Shown: one piece after another, positions 54,448-63,159 of the stretch
How positions within the stretch are numbered: position 1 is the first letter of the stretch
Layout of the letters: the number at the start of each line of letters is the position of its first letter
Assembly: GCA_002163975.1 (NCBI GenBank)
Contig: CP019636.1
Location: 3,607,001 to 3,671,000, forward strand
DNA: 64,000 nt
Direction: 5' to 3'
Origin: Nostocales cyanobacterium HT-58-2
Lineage (GTDB): Bacteria; Cyanobacteriota; Cyanobacteriia; Cyanobacteriales; Nostocaceae
The notes under the pieces: model-generated
Seen by the model: the letters and a program-made list of their open reading frames with translations, nothing else
The model's database searches: none
Told to the model about the DNA's origin: nothing
Program-made: the position numbers and the translations under genes

Positions 54448-55902
54448 ATGTCAAAGCAGCAATTTGGTGTCATTGGTCTAGCCGTCATGGGTGAAAACCT
54501 AGCGCTTAATATTGAGCGGCATGGATTCTCAGTCGCTGTCTACAATCGCACAGCCCAAAAAACGGATGCTTTTATGGCTGAGCGAGCAAAAGGGAAGAAT
54601 ATCAAGGCAACCTATACCCTGTCAGAATTCGTTGCTTCCTTAGAACAACCCCGTAAGATTTTACTTATGATCCAAGCGGGTAAACCTGTTGACATAGTCA
54701 TAAGTGAGCTAAAGCCATTACTGGAACCAGGCGACATTATTATTGATGGTGGAAACTCCCACTTTAAAGACACAGCTAGACGAGAAAAAGAACTAGCAGC
54801 AATCAGCCTAAGATTTATTGGCTTGGGAGTGAGTGGTGGTGAGTACGGGGCATTGATGGGTCCCAGTCTCATGCCTGGAGGTCACCCATCCGCCTATCAG
54901 GAAGTTGAGCCTATTGTGACCAAGATTGCGGCTCAAGTCGAGGATGGTCCTTGTGTCACCTATTTGGGACCCGATGGATCTGGTCACTATGTCAAAATGG
55001 TTCACAATGGCATTGAGTACGGTAATATGCAACTTATTGCCGAAGCTTACGATTTACTCAAAAACGGACTAGAACTTCATCCTGAGCACCTTCATCAAAT
55101 ATTTTCAGAATGGAATGCAACGGATGAGTTAAATTCTTATTTAATGGAAATTACTGCTGAGATTTTAGAGCGTGTAGACACTGAAAGTGGTAGTTTTTTG
55201 ATTGACGTCATTCAAGATGATGCAGAGCAGAAGGGAACTGGTCGCTGGACTGTGATGGAAGCACTGGAATTGGGGGTGCCAATTCCAACGATCGCAGCAG
55301 CTGTAACAGCCCGTGTTCTCTCTTCTTTCAAAGAAGAACGACAGATCGCGGCAGAAACACTCAATGGTTCTGGTCCTCGCAGATACGAAGGAGATTCCCA
55401 AGCTTTGATTAACAAGTTGCGGGATGCTCTTTACTGCGCACAAATCTGTTCCTATGCAGAGGGCATGGAATTGTTGGATGGCGGATCTAAAGCTTATAAC
55501 TTTGGTTTAAATCTGAGCGAGGTCGCCCGGATTTGGAAGGGAGGGTGCATTATTCGAGCAAAATGTCTGAATGACATTCAGGCAGCCTTTAGACAAAATC
55601 CTGGGTTGATGAATTTACTGTTAGCTCCCCAATTTAAGCAAAAACTCTTAGATCGCTTGTCTGCTTGGCGAGAAGTCGTAGCAGTGATGATGGAATTGGA
55701 TATTCCAGCCCCAGCATTCGCCGCTTCTCTAACTTACTTCAATAGCTATCGACGTGCTCGCCTACCTCAAAACTTGACTCAAGCTCAACGCGATTACTTT
55801 GGTGCCCATACTTACCATCGCATTGATAAATCGGGCGTTTTCCATACAGAGTGGGCAGCACTAACAGAGGAAACCTCTTTGCAAACCGGAACAACCGATT
55901 AG
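54448..55902 (+). CDS. gnd: 6-phosphogluconate dehydrogenase (decarboxylating)
   Basis: The 484-residue enzyme oxidises 6-phosphogluconate to ribulose-5-phosphate and CO2 with NADP+. The N-terminal Rossmann motif is GLAVMGENLALN. The substrate site has GPDGSGHYVKMVHNGIEYG near 171-189, and the signature is IQDDAEQKGTGRWT near 254-267. Length matches the long-chain family. AAGGAC precedes the ATG. It is the first gene of a plus-strand pentose phosphate cassette (gnd, tal, pgi, zwf). Cyanobacterial core genomes usually carry gnd elsewhere, so this may be a paralogue. Confidence 0.96.
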   Translation: MSKQQFGVIGLAVMGENLALNIERHGFSVAVYNRTAQKTDAFMAERAKGKNIKATYTLSEFVASLEQPRKILLMIQAGKPVDIVISELKPLLEPGDIIIDGGNSHFKDTARREKELAAISLRFIGLGVSGGEYGALMGPSLMPGGHPSAYQEVEPIVTKIAAQVEDGPCVTYLGPDGSGHYVKMVHNGIEYGNMQLIAEAYDLLKNGLELHPEHLHQIFSEWNATDELNSYLMEITAEILERVDTESGSFLIDVIQDDAEQKGTGRWTVMEALELGVPIPTIAAAVTARVLSSFKEERQIAAETLNGSGPRRYEGDSQALINKLRDALYCAQICSYAEGMELLDGGSKAYNFGLNLSEVARIWKGGCIIRAKCLNDIQAAFRQNPGLMNLLLAPQFKQKLLDRLSAWREVVAVMMELDIPAPAFAASLTYFNSYRRARLPQNLTQAQRDYFGAHTYHRIDKSGVFHTEWAALTEETSLQTGTTD

Positions 55903-56265
55903 CCTCAGACACAAAAGCAATTTTTATTGGCTCAATTTTCCATCTCCCTAGATATTTTTAGAGTGAAATTCTCTATCACTCCTTTGGAGGAATTTCTATT
56001 ACTCCATTGGACAGAAGTTAGTATTGTTTAAAAATTCTAAGGTGAATCTATAGTCTGAATTTAGGTTCTCTATTTGGATTACGATATGAAATCCAAATTT
56101 TAATGATTTCTAGAGTTAATGGCTGCTTAAGAAACTTATAAAACTCAGAATATCACATCTTCAGAACTAGGGGAATCAATCTTTTTAAAATCAACTAAAT
56201 ATTGAGCAATTTAAATTCAAATAACAAAACTGTAATTAATAATCTAATGGGTGGAAATCTACAAC
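55903..56265. other. Intergenic region gnd-tal
   Basis: 363 bp, AT-rich, with no gene. Long enough for a separate tal promoter; no motif was resolved. Confidence 0.35.
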
Positions 56266-57420
56266 ATGGCAACTCATACAAGCAATCATTTATTAGAAAT
56301 TAAAAAATACGGTCAGAGTATCTGGATGGATTATTTGACCCGAGATATCATTCTATCCGGTGAACTTGAAGAACTCATTGAAAATAAGGGGATTAGTGGA
56401 GTGACTTCTAATCCAACTATTTTTGAGAAAGCGATTATAGGTAATGAGATTTACGACAAAGATATTGAAGCAGGTGTCCGAAACCACAAAACAATTCAGC
56501 AAGTTTATGAGTCTCTCATATTTGCTGATATTCGCAACGCCTGTGATATTTTATGCGCCATTTATGAGTCATCGAAGGCATTAGATGGCTATGTCAGCAT
56601 TGAAGTACCGCCAACTATCTCTCAAGATACCCAGCGCACAATTGAGGAAGCCCGACGTTACTACCAACAGATAAATCGCTCGAATGTCATGGTCAAAATT
56701 CCGGGTACAAAGGCAGGATTTCCTGCAATTGAGCAAGCCACGCGGGAAGGAATCAATGTCAATGTTACCTTGCTGTTTTCAGTCAACAATTATGCTGAAG
56801 CTGCTTGGGCTTACATCAGGGGTTTAGAAGCGCGAGTTGCCGATGGTCAAGATATCAGCAACATTTCTTCCGTTGCCAGTTTCTTTTTAAGTCGGATTGA
56901 CTCTAAAGTCGATGCACTGATTGATGAGAAATTCAAAAAAGGAGTGCCCGATCAACCTTCAGAAGTCAAGCTGACGTTGATCCGAGGCAAAGTGGCGATC
57001 GCCAATGCCAAAATGGCTTACCAAAAATACAAGGAAATTATTGCCAGTGAGCGCTGGCAAGCCTTGGCAAACAAAGGTGCAAATCCCCAGCGACTTTTGT
57101 GGGCAAGTACCAGCACCAAAGATCCGACATACAGCAAAGTAAAATATGTCGAAGAACTGGTTGGTTCTGATACAGTCACCACGCTGGCTCCAAAGACAAT
57201 TGAACTTTGTGCCGAACATTGCAAGGTTACCAACAGCATCGAAACTGATGTTGATAAAGCCCGGAATTTAATTGCCAGTTTTCGCGATCCAGATATTGAC
57301 ATCAATTTGGATCAAGTGATGGACGAACTATTAGTAGAAGGAATTGATCAATTTATCAAGTCTTTCCAATCGTTAATGCAATCTTTGGAAGAAAAAATCA
57401 AACGATTGGCTCCTGTATGA
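56266..57420 (+). CDS. tal: Transaldolase (long form)
   Basis: The 384-residue class I aldolase transfers dihydroxyacetone units between sedoheptulose-7-phosphate and glyceraldehyde-3-phosphate. Motifs: SIWMDYLTRD near residue 16, TSNPTIFEKAI near 47, and the Schiff-base lysine in NVMVKIPGTKAG near 140. The sequence type is the one often fused to phosphoglucose isomerase in bifunctional Tal-Pgi proteins; here the Pgi part is a separate gene 137 bp downstream. ATG 56266 is preferred over GTG 56251. Confidence 0.94.
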   Translation: MATHTSNHLLEIKKYGQSIWMDYLTRDIILSGELEELIENKGISGVTSNPTIFEKAIIGNEIYDKDIEAGVRNHKTIQQVYESLIFADIRNACDILCAIYESSKALDGYVSIEVPPTISQDTQRTIEEARRYYQQINRSNVMVKIPGTKAGFPAIEQATREGINVNVTLLFSVNNYAEAAWAYIRGLEARVADGQDISNISSVASFFLSRIDSKVDALIDEKFKKGVPDQPSEVKLTLIRGKVAIANAKMAYQKYKEIIASERWQALANKGANPQRLLWASTSTKDPTYSKVKYVEELVGSDTVTTLAPKTIELCAEHCKVTNSIETDVDKARNLIASFRDPDIDINLDQVMDELLVEGIDQFIKSFQSLMQSLEEKIKRLAPV

Positions 57421-57557
57421 AGGTTTGTGATAGGAAGACAACAACTCTCAATTGCCATTACTAATCTATGTCAGAGTGCGGGCTTATAACGACACAGCCT
57501 GTGTGATGCATAAAAAAACAAATATCTAGAATCAATCAATATTTAGGAGATGGAACC

Positions 57558-59339
57558 ATGTATCAATCAATTAAAGATTCGCCATCTCTAAAACATGAGA
57601 GCCAATCAATTTATTTACCAGAGAATTTCGCCACTAAAGTCGAAGAAGTACTAGAAGATTGGCAAAAAAACCAAAAAGTACAGCGGTTATGGAACAAAGA
57701 TGCTTCACTTTGGACGAATACAGATGAAGCAGAGTGGTTAGGCTGGCTCGAGATTACCCAAAAACAGTTAGCAAATCTTGATCGCCTACAAAAATTTGCC
57801 CAAGAAGTGAAGGAGTTAGAGTGTTGCTACAGCTTATTGATGGGAATGGGAGGTTCTTCACTTTGTCCTGAAGTTCTGAGTATGACCTTTAACCGTGCAC
57901 CAGGACATCCGGAGCTACACATCTTGGATTCAACCGATCCTGACCAGATTCAAAGCATAGCAGACACGATAGAGCCAACGCTAACGCTATTTACTGTGTC
58001 TAGTAAATCAGGCACAACCCTAGAAACAAACCTCTTCAAGCAGTATTTCTTTGAAATAGCACAGCAAGCAATGGGTTCTGAATTTGCGGGAAATCATTTT
58101 ATTGCCATCACAGATCAGAATTCCCCTCTTGAACGCATAGCAAAACGCGATCGCTTCCGCCGAATTTTCTTTGGTGTTCCCAGTATTGGCGGTCGGTATT
58201 CTGCATTATCTGATTTTGGTATGGTCCCAGCTGCTGTCATCGGCATCGATCTGGCGAAGTTCTTGCATCAAACACAGGCAATGGTAGAGACTTGTGCAAA
58301 CTTTATTCCTCAGGACAACCCTGGTGTCGTGTTAGGAGCTGTTTTGGGAGTTCTGGCGAACGAAGGTCGGGATAAAGTGACCTTCATAATTTCCCCAAGT
58401 ATTAGTGGTTTAGGTGCCTGGTTAGAGCAATTACTAGCAGAATCCACAGGTAAACAGGGCAAAGGAATCATCCCCGTAGACTTAGAGCCTTTTGGCACAC
58501 CAGAGGTTTATGGCAGCGTAAAGGCGGAGCGGCTTCTCGTCAGAGATCGCCTGTTTGTCTATATCCGCCTGGAATCCGCTCCTGATCCGGCTCAAGACCG
58601 CGACGTGGAAGCACTCAAACAAGCAGGGCATCTAATTGTACGTATTCAAGTTGCTGATCCTTATCATCTAGGGCAAGAGTTTTTCCGTTGGCAAATGGCA
58701 ACCGCTGTTGCTGGTTCCATCATTGGTATCAACCCCTTTGACCAACCGGATGTGGAAGCAAGTAAGGTTGTGACAAAGCAGTTAATTGCCGAGTATGAAA
58801 AAACTGGTTCTGTGCCAAGCGAAAAGCCGATTTTTGAGGAAGGAAACATCCGATTGTTTGCTGATGAAAAGAATGCAACAGCCCTGGAAGAAGCAGTTGG
58901 AGCTAGCAAATCTCTGGTGAACTATCTTCGCGCTCATCTGAATCGATTACATCCTGGCGATTACTTTGCACTCCTAGCTTTTATTGAACGGAACGAGCCA
59001 CACCAAGCCCAACTGCAACTTATTCGGCAAGCGGTGCGAGATTTTAAGCGAGTCGCTACCTGCCTTGGCTTTGGACCACGCTATTTGCACTCGACTGGAC
59101 AGGCTTATAAAGGCGGACCAAATACTGGAGTTTTTCTGCAAATTACTTGCGATGATGCCATTGATTTACCTATTCCTGGGCAGAAATACACTTTTGGAGT
59201 TGTCAAGGCTGCTCAAGCGCGGGCTGACTTTCAGGTCTTGGCACAACGAAACCGTCGCGCATTAAGAGTTCATTTAGGAGCCAATGTCACGGCAGATTTA
59301 GCTGTTCTAGGAGCAGCAATCCAAGAAGCTTTGCGATAA
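57558..59339 (+). CDS. pgi: Glucose-6-phosphate isomerase of the Tal-Pgi fusion type
   Basis: The 593-residue protein has two SIS sugar-phosphate domains: [14 protein letters not shown] and [13 protein letters not shown] near residues 94-160, [24 protein letters not shown] near 210-233, and C-terminal [19 protein letters not shown]. It interconverts glucose-6-phosphate and fructose-6-phosphate, returning hexose to the oxidative pathway. It is longer than the core cyanobacterial Pgi and matches the C-terminal half of bifunctional transaldolase/phosphoglucose isomerases. GGAGATGG precedes the ATG. The stop is 4 bp from the zwf start, indicating coupling. Confidence 0.9.
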   Translation: MYQSIKDSPSLKHESQSIYLPENFATKVEEVLEDWQKNQKVQRLWNKDASLWTNTDEAEWLGWLEITQKQLANLDRLQKFAQEVKELECCYSLLMGMGGSSLCPEVLSMTFNRAPGHPELHILDSTDPDQIQSIADTIEPTLTLFTVSSKSGTTLETNLFKQYFFEIAQQAMGSEFAGNHFIAITDQNSPLERIAKRDRFRRIFFGVPSIGGRYSALSDFGMVPAAVIGIDLAKFLHQTQAMVETCANFIPQDNPGVVLGAVLGVLANEGRDKVTFIISPSISGLGAWLEQLLAESTGKQGKGIIPVDLEPFGTPEVYGSVKAERLLVRDRLFVYIRLESAPDPAQDRDVEALKQAGHLIVRIQVADPYHLGQEFFRWQMATAVAGSIIGINPFDQPDVEASKVVTKQLIAEYEKTGSVPSEKPIFEEGNIRLFADEKNATALEEAVGASKSLVNYLRAHLNRLHPGDYFALLAFIERNEPHQAQLQLIRQAVRDFKRVATCLGFGPRYLHSTGQAYKGGPNTGVFLQITCDDAIDLPIPGQKYTFGVVKAAQARADFQVLAQRNRRALRVHLGANVTADLAVLGAAIQEALR

Positions 59340-59343
59340 ATCT

Positions 59344-60882
59344 ATGCCTTTTAAGAAAGTTATGAACAGCAATGACGTATCGTCAGTTCAACCGGCAGAT
59401 CCTTGTGTCATGGTCATCTTTGGAGCAACGGGCGATTTAACCAAACGCAAGTTAATTCCAGCTCTCTACAACATGGCATACGCTCACCTGCTGCCAAAGG
59501 AATTTGCCGTTATTGGAATTGCTCGTTCCCCATTGAGCGACGATGATTTTCGTCAACAAGCAGGTCAATATTTGCAGGAATTCACAACAGATTCCGTTGA
59601 TTGGCAAGTGTGGGAGCAACTTGCCCAGCGGTTTTACTACTTATCCGGTAATGTCAAGGAGCCGGATACTTACCAGCAACTCAAAGAGCAGCTCGCTCAA
59701 ATTGATGAGCAGTGCGGTACAACAGGCAATTATCTTTTTTACCTGGCAACCGAACCTCGCTTCTTTGGAGAGATTATTTCGCAACTTGGACAGGCTGGAT
59801 TAGCACAAGAACAAGACGGACATTGGCGACGGATCGTTATCGAAAAGCCCTTTGGTCACGACTTGAATTCTGCTCGGCAATTAAACAAAATACTCAGCAA
59901 TATTTTCCGCGAAGAACAAATTTACCGCATTGATCATTATCTGGGCAAAGAGACGGTGCAGAATATCTTAGTCTTTCGGTTTGGTAACGGCATTGTTGAG
60001 CCAGTCTGGAACCGTCAATACATTGATCATGTTCAAATTACCGTGGCTGAAACTGTTGGCGTCGAAGGTCGAGGCAGTTACTACGAAAGCGTAGGTGCAT
60101 TGCGAGATATGGTGCAAAACCACTTGTTTCAATTGTTAACTCTTGTGGCGATGGAGCCACCAACCTCATTTGAAGCCGATGCCCTGCGCGATGAAAAATC
60201 CAAAGTCATGAAGGCAATTTCACCATTGACTCCCGAGGAGGTTTTATTTTGCGCAGTGCGTGGACAGTATGGAAAAGGCATGATTGATGGTAAGCAAGTC
60301 CCTGCCTATCGCAATGAGCCTGGAGTTGCTCCCGATTCTAAAACAGAAACGTTTGTTGCTTTGAAGTTAATGATTGATAACTGGCGCTGGGCAGATGTTC
60401 CATTTTATCTACGAACTGGAAAACGTTTACCCAAGCGAATCACAGAAATTATTATTCAGTTTAAACAGGTTCCCTTCTCTTTGTTTCGTCAGACACCTGT
60501 TGAGCATTTAACTCCAAACTTTTTAACCATGTGCATTCAGCCTTGTGAAAGCATTCAACTGCAATTGAGTGCCAAAGTACCTGGTCCCAAGATCCAAATG
60601 GGAACTGTACAGATGAGTTTTGAGTACGCAGATTACTTTGGGAAAACACCGAATACTGGGTATGAAACGCTGATCTATGACTGCATGATCGGGGATTCTA
60701 CTTTGTTTGTACGAGCAGATAATGTGGAACTAAACTGGAGTGCCGTTCAACCGATTCTGGATATCTGGCAATCCTTACCGCCACACGACTTTCCCAATTA
60801 TGCAGCAGGAACTTGGGAACCGAAGGCAGCTGAAGTGTTGATTGAGCGTGATGGTCGGCAATGGCGTTTGTTGCATTCTTGA
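59344..60882 (+). CDS. zwf: Glucose-6-phosphate 1-dehydrogenase
   Basis: The 512-residue enzyme catalyses the first NADPH-forming step of the oxidative pentose phosphate pathway. The nucleotide motif is [19 protein letters not shown] near residue 28, the active-site signature [13 protein letters not shown] near 197, and EKPFGHD near 174. Length matches Zwf (about 505-512). The first ATG (59344) lies 4 bp after pgi; a second at 59362 is possible. In cyanobacteria zwf is usually followed by opcA, the redox-sensitive activator; opcA is absent here, so regulation may differ from the core copy. Confidence 0.95.
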   Translation: MPFKKVMNSNDVSSVQPADPCVMVIFGATGDLTKRKLIPALYNMAYAHLLPKEFAVIGIARSPLSDDDFRQQAGQYLQEFTTDSVDWQVWEQLAQRFYYLSGNVKEPDTYQQLKEQLAQIDEQCGTTGNYLFYLATEPRFFGEIISQLGQAGLAQEQDGHWRRIVIEKPFGHDLNSARQLNKILSNIFREEQIYRIDHYLGKETVQNILVFRFGNGIVEPVWNRQYIDHVQITVAETVGVEGRGSYYESVGALRDMVQNHLFQLLTLVAMEPPTSFEADALRDEKSKVMKAISPLTPEEVLFCAVRGQYGKGMIDGKQVPAYRNEPGVAPDSKTETFVALKLMIDNWRWADVPFYLRTGKRLPKRITEIIIQFKQVPFSLFRQTPVEHLTPNFLTMCIQPCESIQLQLSAKVPGPKIQMGTVQMSFEYADYFGKTPNTGYETLIYDCMIGDSTLFVRADNVELNWSAVQPILDIWQSLPPHDFPNYAAGTWEPKAAEVLIERDGRQWRLLHS

Positions 60883-61272
60883 CCTCTCCTCCTACACACG
60901 AATTCGATAATGACCCAAAACAGTGGAGAATTCGTAGTAGGCAAAAGTGATTTCGATAAAGTTGAGCTCAAAAAGTACTTTATAATCCTTATACTTGCCG
61001 TAACGATGGTGATATCTAGAGGTACTGGGTAGAGAGAAAACCCGTGATTGTGTTTTCTCTATCCGACATTTAGTGATCATTGCATAATATGAATTTTTGT
61101 GACAAGTTTTTAAACTCGTCCCCTTTTGATTGACTAATATGTCATTATGGGGATGAGAATGAATTCGGTGAAACTGTTTGTTTTTAGTATTGACAGGCTT
61201 TTTCCTTTTGGTATTTACAGACTTCTCTCCGAAATCTAAATCTCTACAAACTCGTGATTTTGGGGATACTGT
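60883..61272. other. Intergenic region zwf-rbp
   Basis: 390 bp containing the rbp leader. AGAGAAAAC (61033-61041) and GTTTTCTCT (61052-61060) form a perfect 9-bp hairpin, perhaps the end of the zwf transcript. TTGACAGG near 61190 could be a -35 element for rbp. A 140-codon minus-strand frame here overlaps rbp and is not credible. Confidence 0.4.
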
Positions 61273-61578
61273 ATGTCTCTTTATGTAGGAAACCTTTCTT
61301 ACGAAGTTACACAAGAGGATTTGAATGCTGTTTTTGCAGAATATGGTTCTGTAAAGCGGATTCAGCTACCTACTGACCGTGAAACAGGTCGTTTGCGCGG
61401 CTTTGGTTTTGTGGAAATGGGTACAGAAGCTGAAGAAGCAGCTGCCATTGAAGCTCTTGATGGTGCTGAGTGGATGGGTCGTGACCTCAAAGTTAATAAG
61501 GCTAGACCTCGGGAAGACAGAGGTTCGTTTAATAGTAATAGAGGAAACTACGGCGGCGGCGGACGGAACCGCTACTAA
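61273..61578 (+). CDS. RRM-type RNA-binding protein
   Basis: The 101-residue protein is a single RRM domain (1-80) with RNP2 LYVGNL at residues 3-8 and RNP1 RGFGFVEM near 43-50. It ends in a short Gly/Asn/Arg-rich tail (NYGGGGRNRY). This is the cyanobacterial Rbp type, often cold-induced and implicated in mRNA binding and localisation. A 100-nt or longer leader is likely, as in other cold-regulated rbp genes. A good terminator lies 60 bp downstream. Confidence 0.94.
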   Translation: MSLYVGNLSYEVTQEDLNAVFAEYGSVKRIQLPTDRETGRLRGFGFVEMGTEAEEAAAIEALDGAEWMGRDLKVNKARPREDRGSFNSNRGNYGGGGRNRY

Positions 61579-61637
61579 GTAATATGACCAAGTAATATGG
61601 GCTAAAAACCCTATTGCTATCAAATAAGTTCATTTTT

Positions 61638-61674
61638 ACCCATCCAGATGGGAGTCTGGGTGGGTTAATTTTTA
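61638..61674 (+). terminator. Rho-independent terminator of rbp
   Basis: ACCCATCCAGA pairs with TCTGGGTGGGT (one G-U pair) over a 6-nt loop, followed by a T-rich run. Confidence 0.82.
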
Positions 61675-61832
61675 CTGACAAATTACGTAAAAGAAGTATT
61701 AGAAGTATTAACAGTAGTTTGAGCAGGACACTTTCCCCAAGCGCGACGTTGATTGTTCAGTTACAACAAAAACGCTTGCATACATTTGTCGTCACTACGT
61801 TCATGTTTTTCAGACTTCTTAATAATCTGTTA

Positions 61833-61866
61833 CTATCTAATTAGATAGCAATCTAATTAAGATTGC
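61833..61866 (+). promoter_or_regulatory. Two adjoining palindromes upstream of the HTH gene
   Basis: CTATCTAATTAGATAG (61833-61848) is a perfect 16-bp palindrome. It shares its last G with the hairpin GCAATCT-AATTA-AGATTGC (61848-61866), which ends directly before the ribosome binding site of the small HTH gene. Both contain ATCTAATTA, so the arrangement resembles a double operator for autoregulation. Confidence 0.6.
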
Positions 61867-61883
61867 AAGGAAGGCAACAAAGT

Positions 61884-62072
61884 ATGCACAAGCAAGGTGT
61901 TTCACTGGCAGAGGCTGCAAGGCGTTTGGGCGTGAGTCAGAGCGATTTGTATGTGGCTGTGCAAAAAGGACAAATTTCTACTTTTAGAAGAGATAGGAGA
62001 ACTGTAGTTGATCAAGCCGCATTGACGCAGTATCAAATCAGGCAACGTCCTACCTCTGATTACAGGCTCTAA
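61884..62072 (+). CDS. Small excisionase/MerR-like HTH protein
   Basis: The 62-residue product is essentially one winged-HTH domain: SLAEAARRLGVSQSDLYVAVQKGQI is the helix-turn-helix, followed by a FRRDRRTVVDQAAL wing and a short tail. This is the fold of excisionase and MerR N-terminal domains (HTH_17 type). AAGGAAGG about 9 nt upstream fixes the start at 61884. No integrase or phage gene is nearby, so a stand-alone regulator is more likely than a recombination factor. Confidence 0.75.
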   Translation: MHKQGVSLAEAARRLGVSQSDLYVAVQKGQISTFRRDRRTVVDQAALTQYQIRQRPTSDYRL

Positions 62073-62220
62073 ACATCCTAGGACTAATACCATTTCACTT
62101 CAAGGTTTGCACTTTAGGGTGATAGAGGAGTTCTTAGCAGGGATCAAGGGAAAATGATTGGTAGCTTTCGTAGGCGTGAATTGGTAGAAATCATGTCTTA
62201 ATGTGGTTCTCTAATATATA

Positions 62221-62262
62221 TGAGCGCTCAAAGTATTTTTTCTTCAATACGACTGAGCGCTC
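62221..62262. promoter_or_regulatory. Pair of TGAGCGCTC sites
   Basis: TGAGCGCTC occurs at 62221-62229 and 62254-62262, 33 bp apart (about three helical turns), in an otherwise featureless spacer (62073-62507). Palindromic core GAGCGCTC. Possible operator pair; no regulator is assigned. Confidence 0.4.
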
Positions 62263-62507
62263 TCTTGTTATTAAAATACTATTATCTATGCAATTGCCCC
62301 TACAATCTCATCACTTGATGGGATTACCAGGTAAAGCGAACTACCGAGAATCTTCACTTGTCGCCCATATTCCGGATAACTTGACGAAGTTTTCCTGACT
62401 GCTAGAAGAAGATGTGTTTGGCTGCAAAGATTCACCAATACATTGGTTTACTCCACTTCAATTGGATAAAGTCGAGCTTAGAGTTGGACACAATTTTTCG
62501 TTTGCTT

Positions 62508-62714
62508 TTAGTTTGCCAAATCAACCAAAGCGTCCCACCGGAACCGGACTACGCGTAAGACTGATTGACGATAATGCTCAGTGGTGAATACTGATAGTGT
62601 AATGTTTGTTTGACCAGGATCTAGGATGCGTTTCACAGTGCAGATCTGCCTTCTGCTGTTGCAGTAGGCAACAATGCGATCGCCAACTTTGATATCGAAC
62701 GCTTTAATTTTCAA
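62508..62714 (-). CDS. Hypothetical 68-residue protein
   Basis: Not recognised. A small, beta-rich, basic protein (FDIKVGDRIVAYCNSRRQICTVKRIL) resembling an SH3-like barrel by strand pattern. The start appears to be TTG 62714, with GAGG 11 nt upstream. A HIP1 octamer lies inside the gene. It sits convergent to the small HTH gene and divergent from the RecQ-like helicase, 445 bp away. Coding status is plausible from amino-acid composition only. Confidence 0.5.
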   Translation of the reverse strand: MKIKAFDIKVGDRIVAYCNSRRQICTVKRILDPGQTNITLSVFTTEHYRQSVLRVVRFRWDALVDLAN

Positions 62715-63110
62715 TGACTACTTAACCTCGTTAAGGGATTATTGGCAAAGCTTTCGCTGTTGTATTTAGTACTACTCCCTTGTGTATATTGATGCTCAAA
62801 TAGCTATTTTTTCCTTAGTATTATCGGCAGGTTGCCCTACTCTGAATTACCTCTACACAAGGGAAGGAGAAATATATTGCTATATATCACTTTACTCTAT
62901 TCATGATAACACATAGGAAAAAAATAGACATTAAAGTTTATATTTTATTGTCAAGTCACTTTCTATTTTAAATTTAATGAAATTCTATTTTAAATTTAAT
63001 GAAATATAAGTTTTTCAGACAAAATTTTGATTAATAAGTTAGATTTAGAGAATAATTTCATAATCTAAAGGCTTATTTATTTTTTCTTAATTCTTAAGAG
63101 AGAAGTCGGA
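62715..63110. other. AT-rich region upstream of the helicase gene
   Basis: Strongly AT-rich, with a tandem 22-bp duplication at 62961-63004. It should contain the promoter of the helicase gene. No other feature was seen. Confidence 0.4.
62961..63004. repeat. Tandem 2 x 22-bp duplication
   Basis: The unit begins TTCTATTTTAAATTTAATGA and is repeated exactly without a gap. Confidence 0.85.
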
Positions 63111-63159
63111 GCTTTGAGCCTAAATCCAACATAGACTTATTTGAATTAGGACTCAAAGC
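63111..63159 (+). promoter_or_regulatory. Hairpin masking the helicase ribosome binding site
   Basis: GCTTTGAG (63111-63118) pairs with CTCAAAGC (63152-63159), extended by five more pairs across a one-base bulge (63119-63123 with 63146-63150). AGGA (63148-63151), the only good ribosome binding site, lies in the right arm, which ends at the base before the ATG. Confidence 0.65.

Noticed and set aside
60892..61314. 140-codon minus-strand frame
   Set aside because: It overlaps the start of the RRM gene and shows no domain or ribosome binding site.
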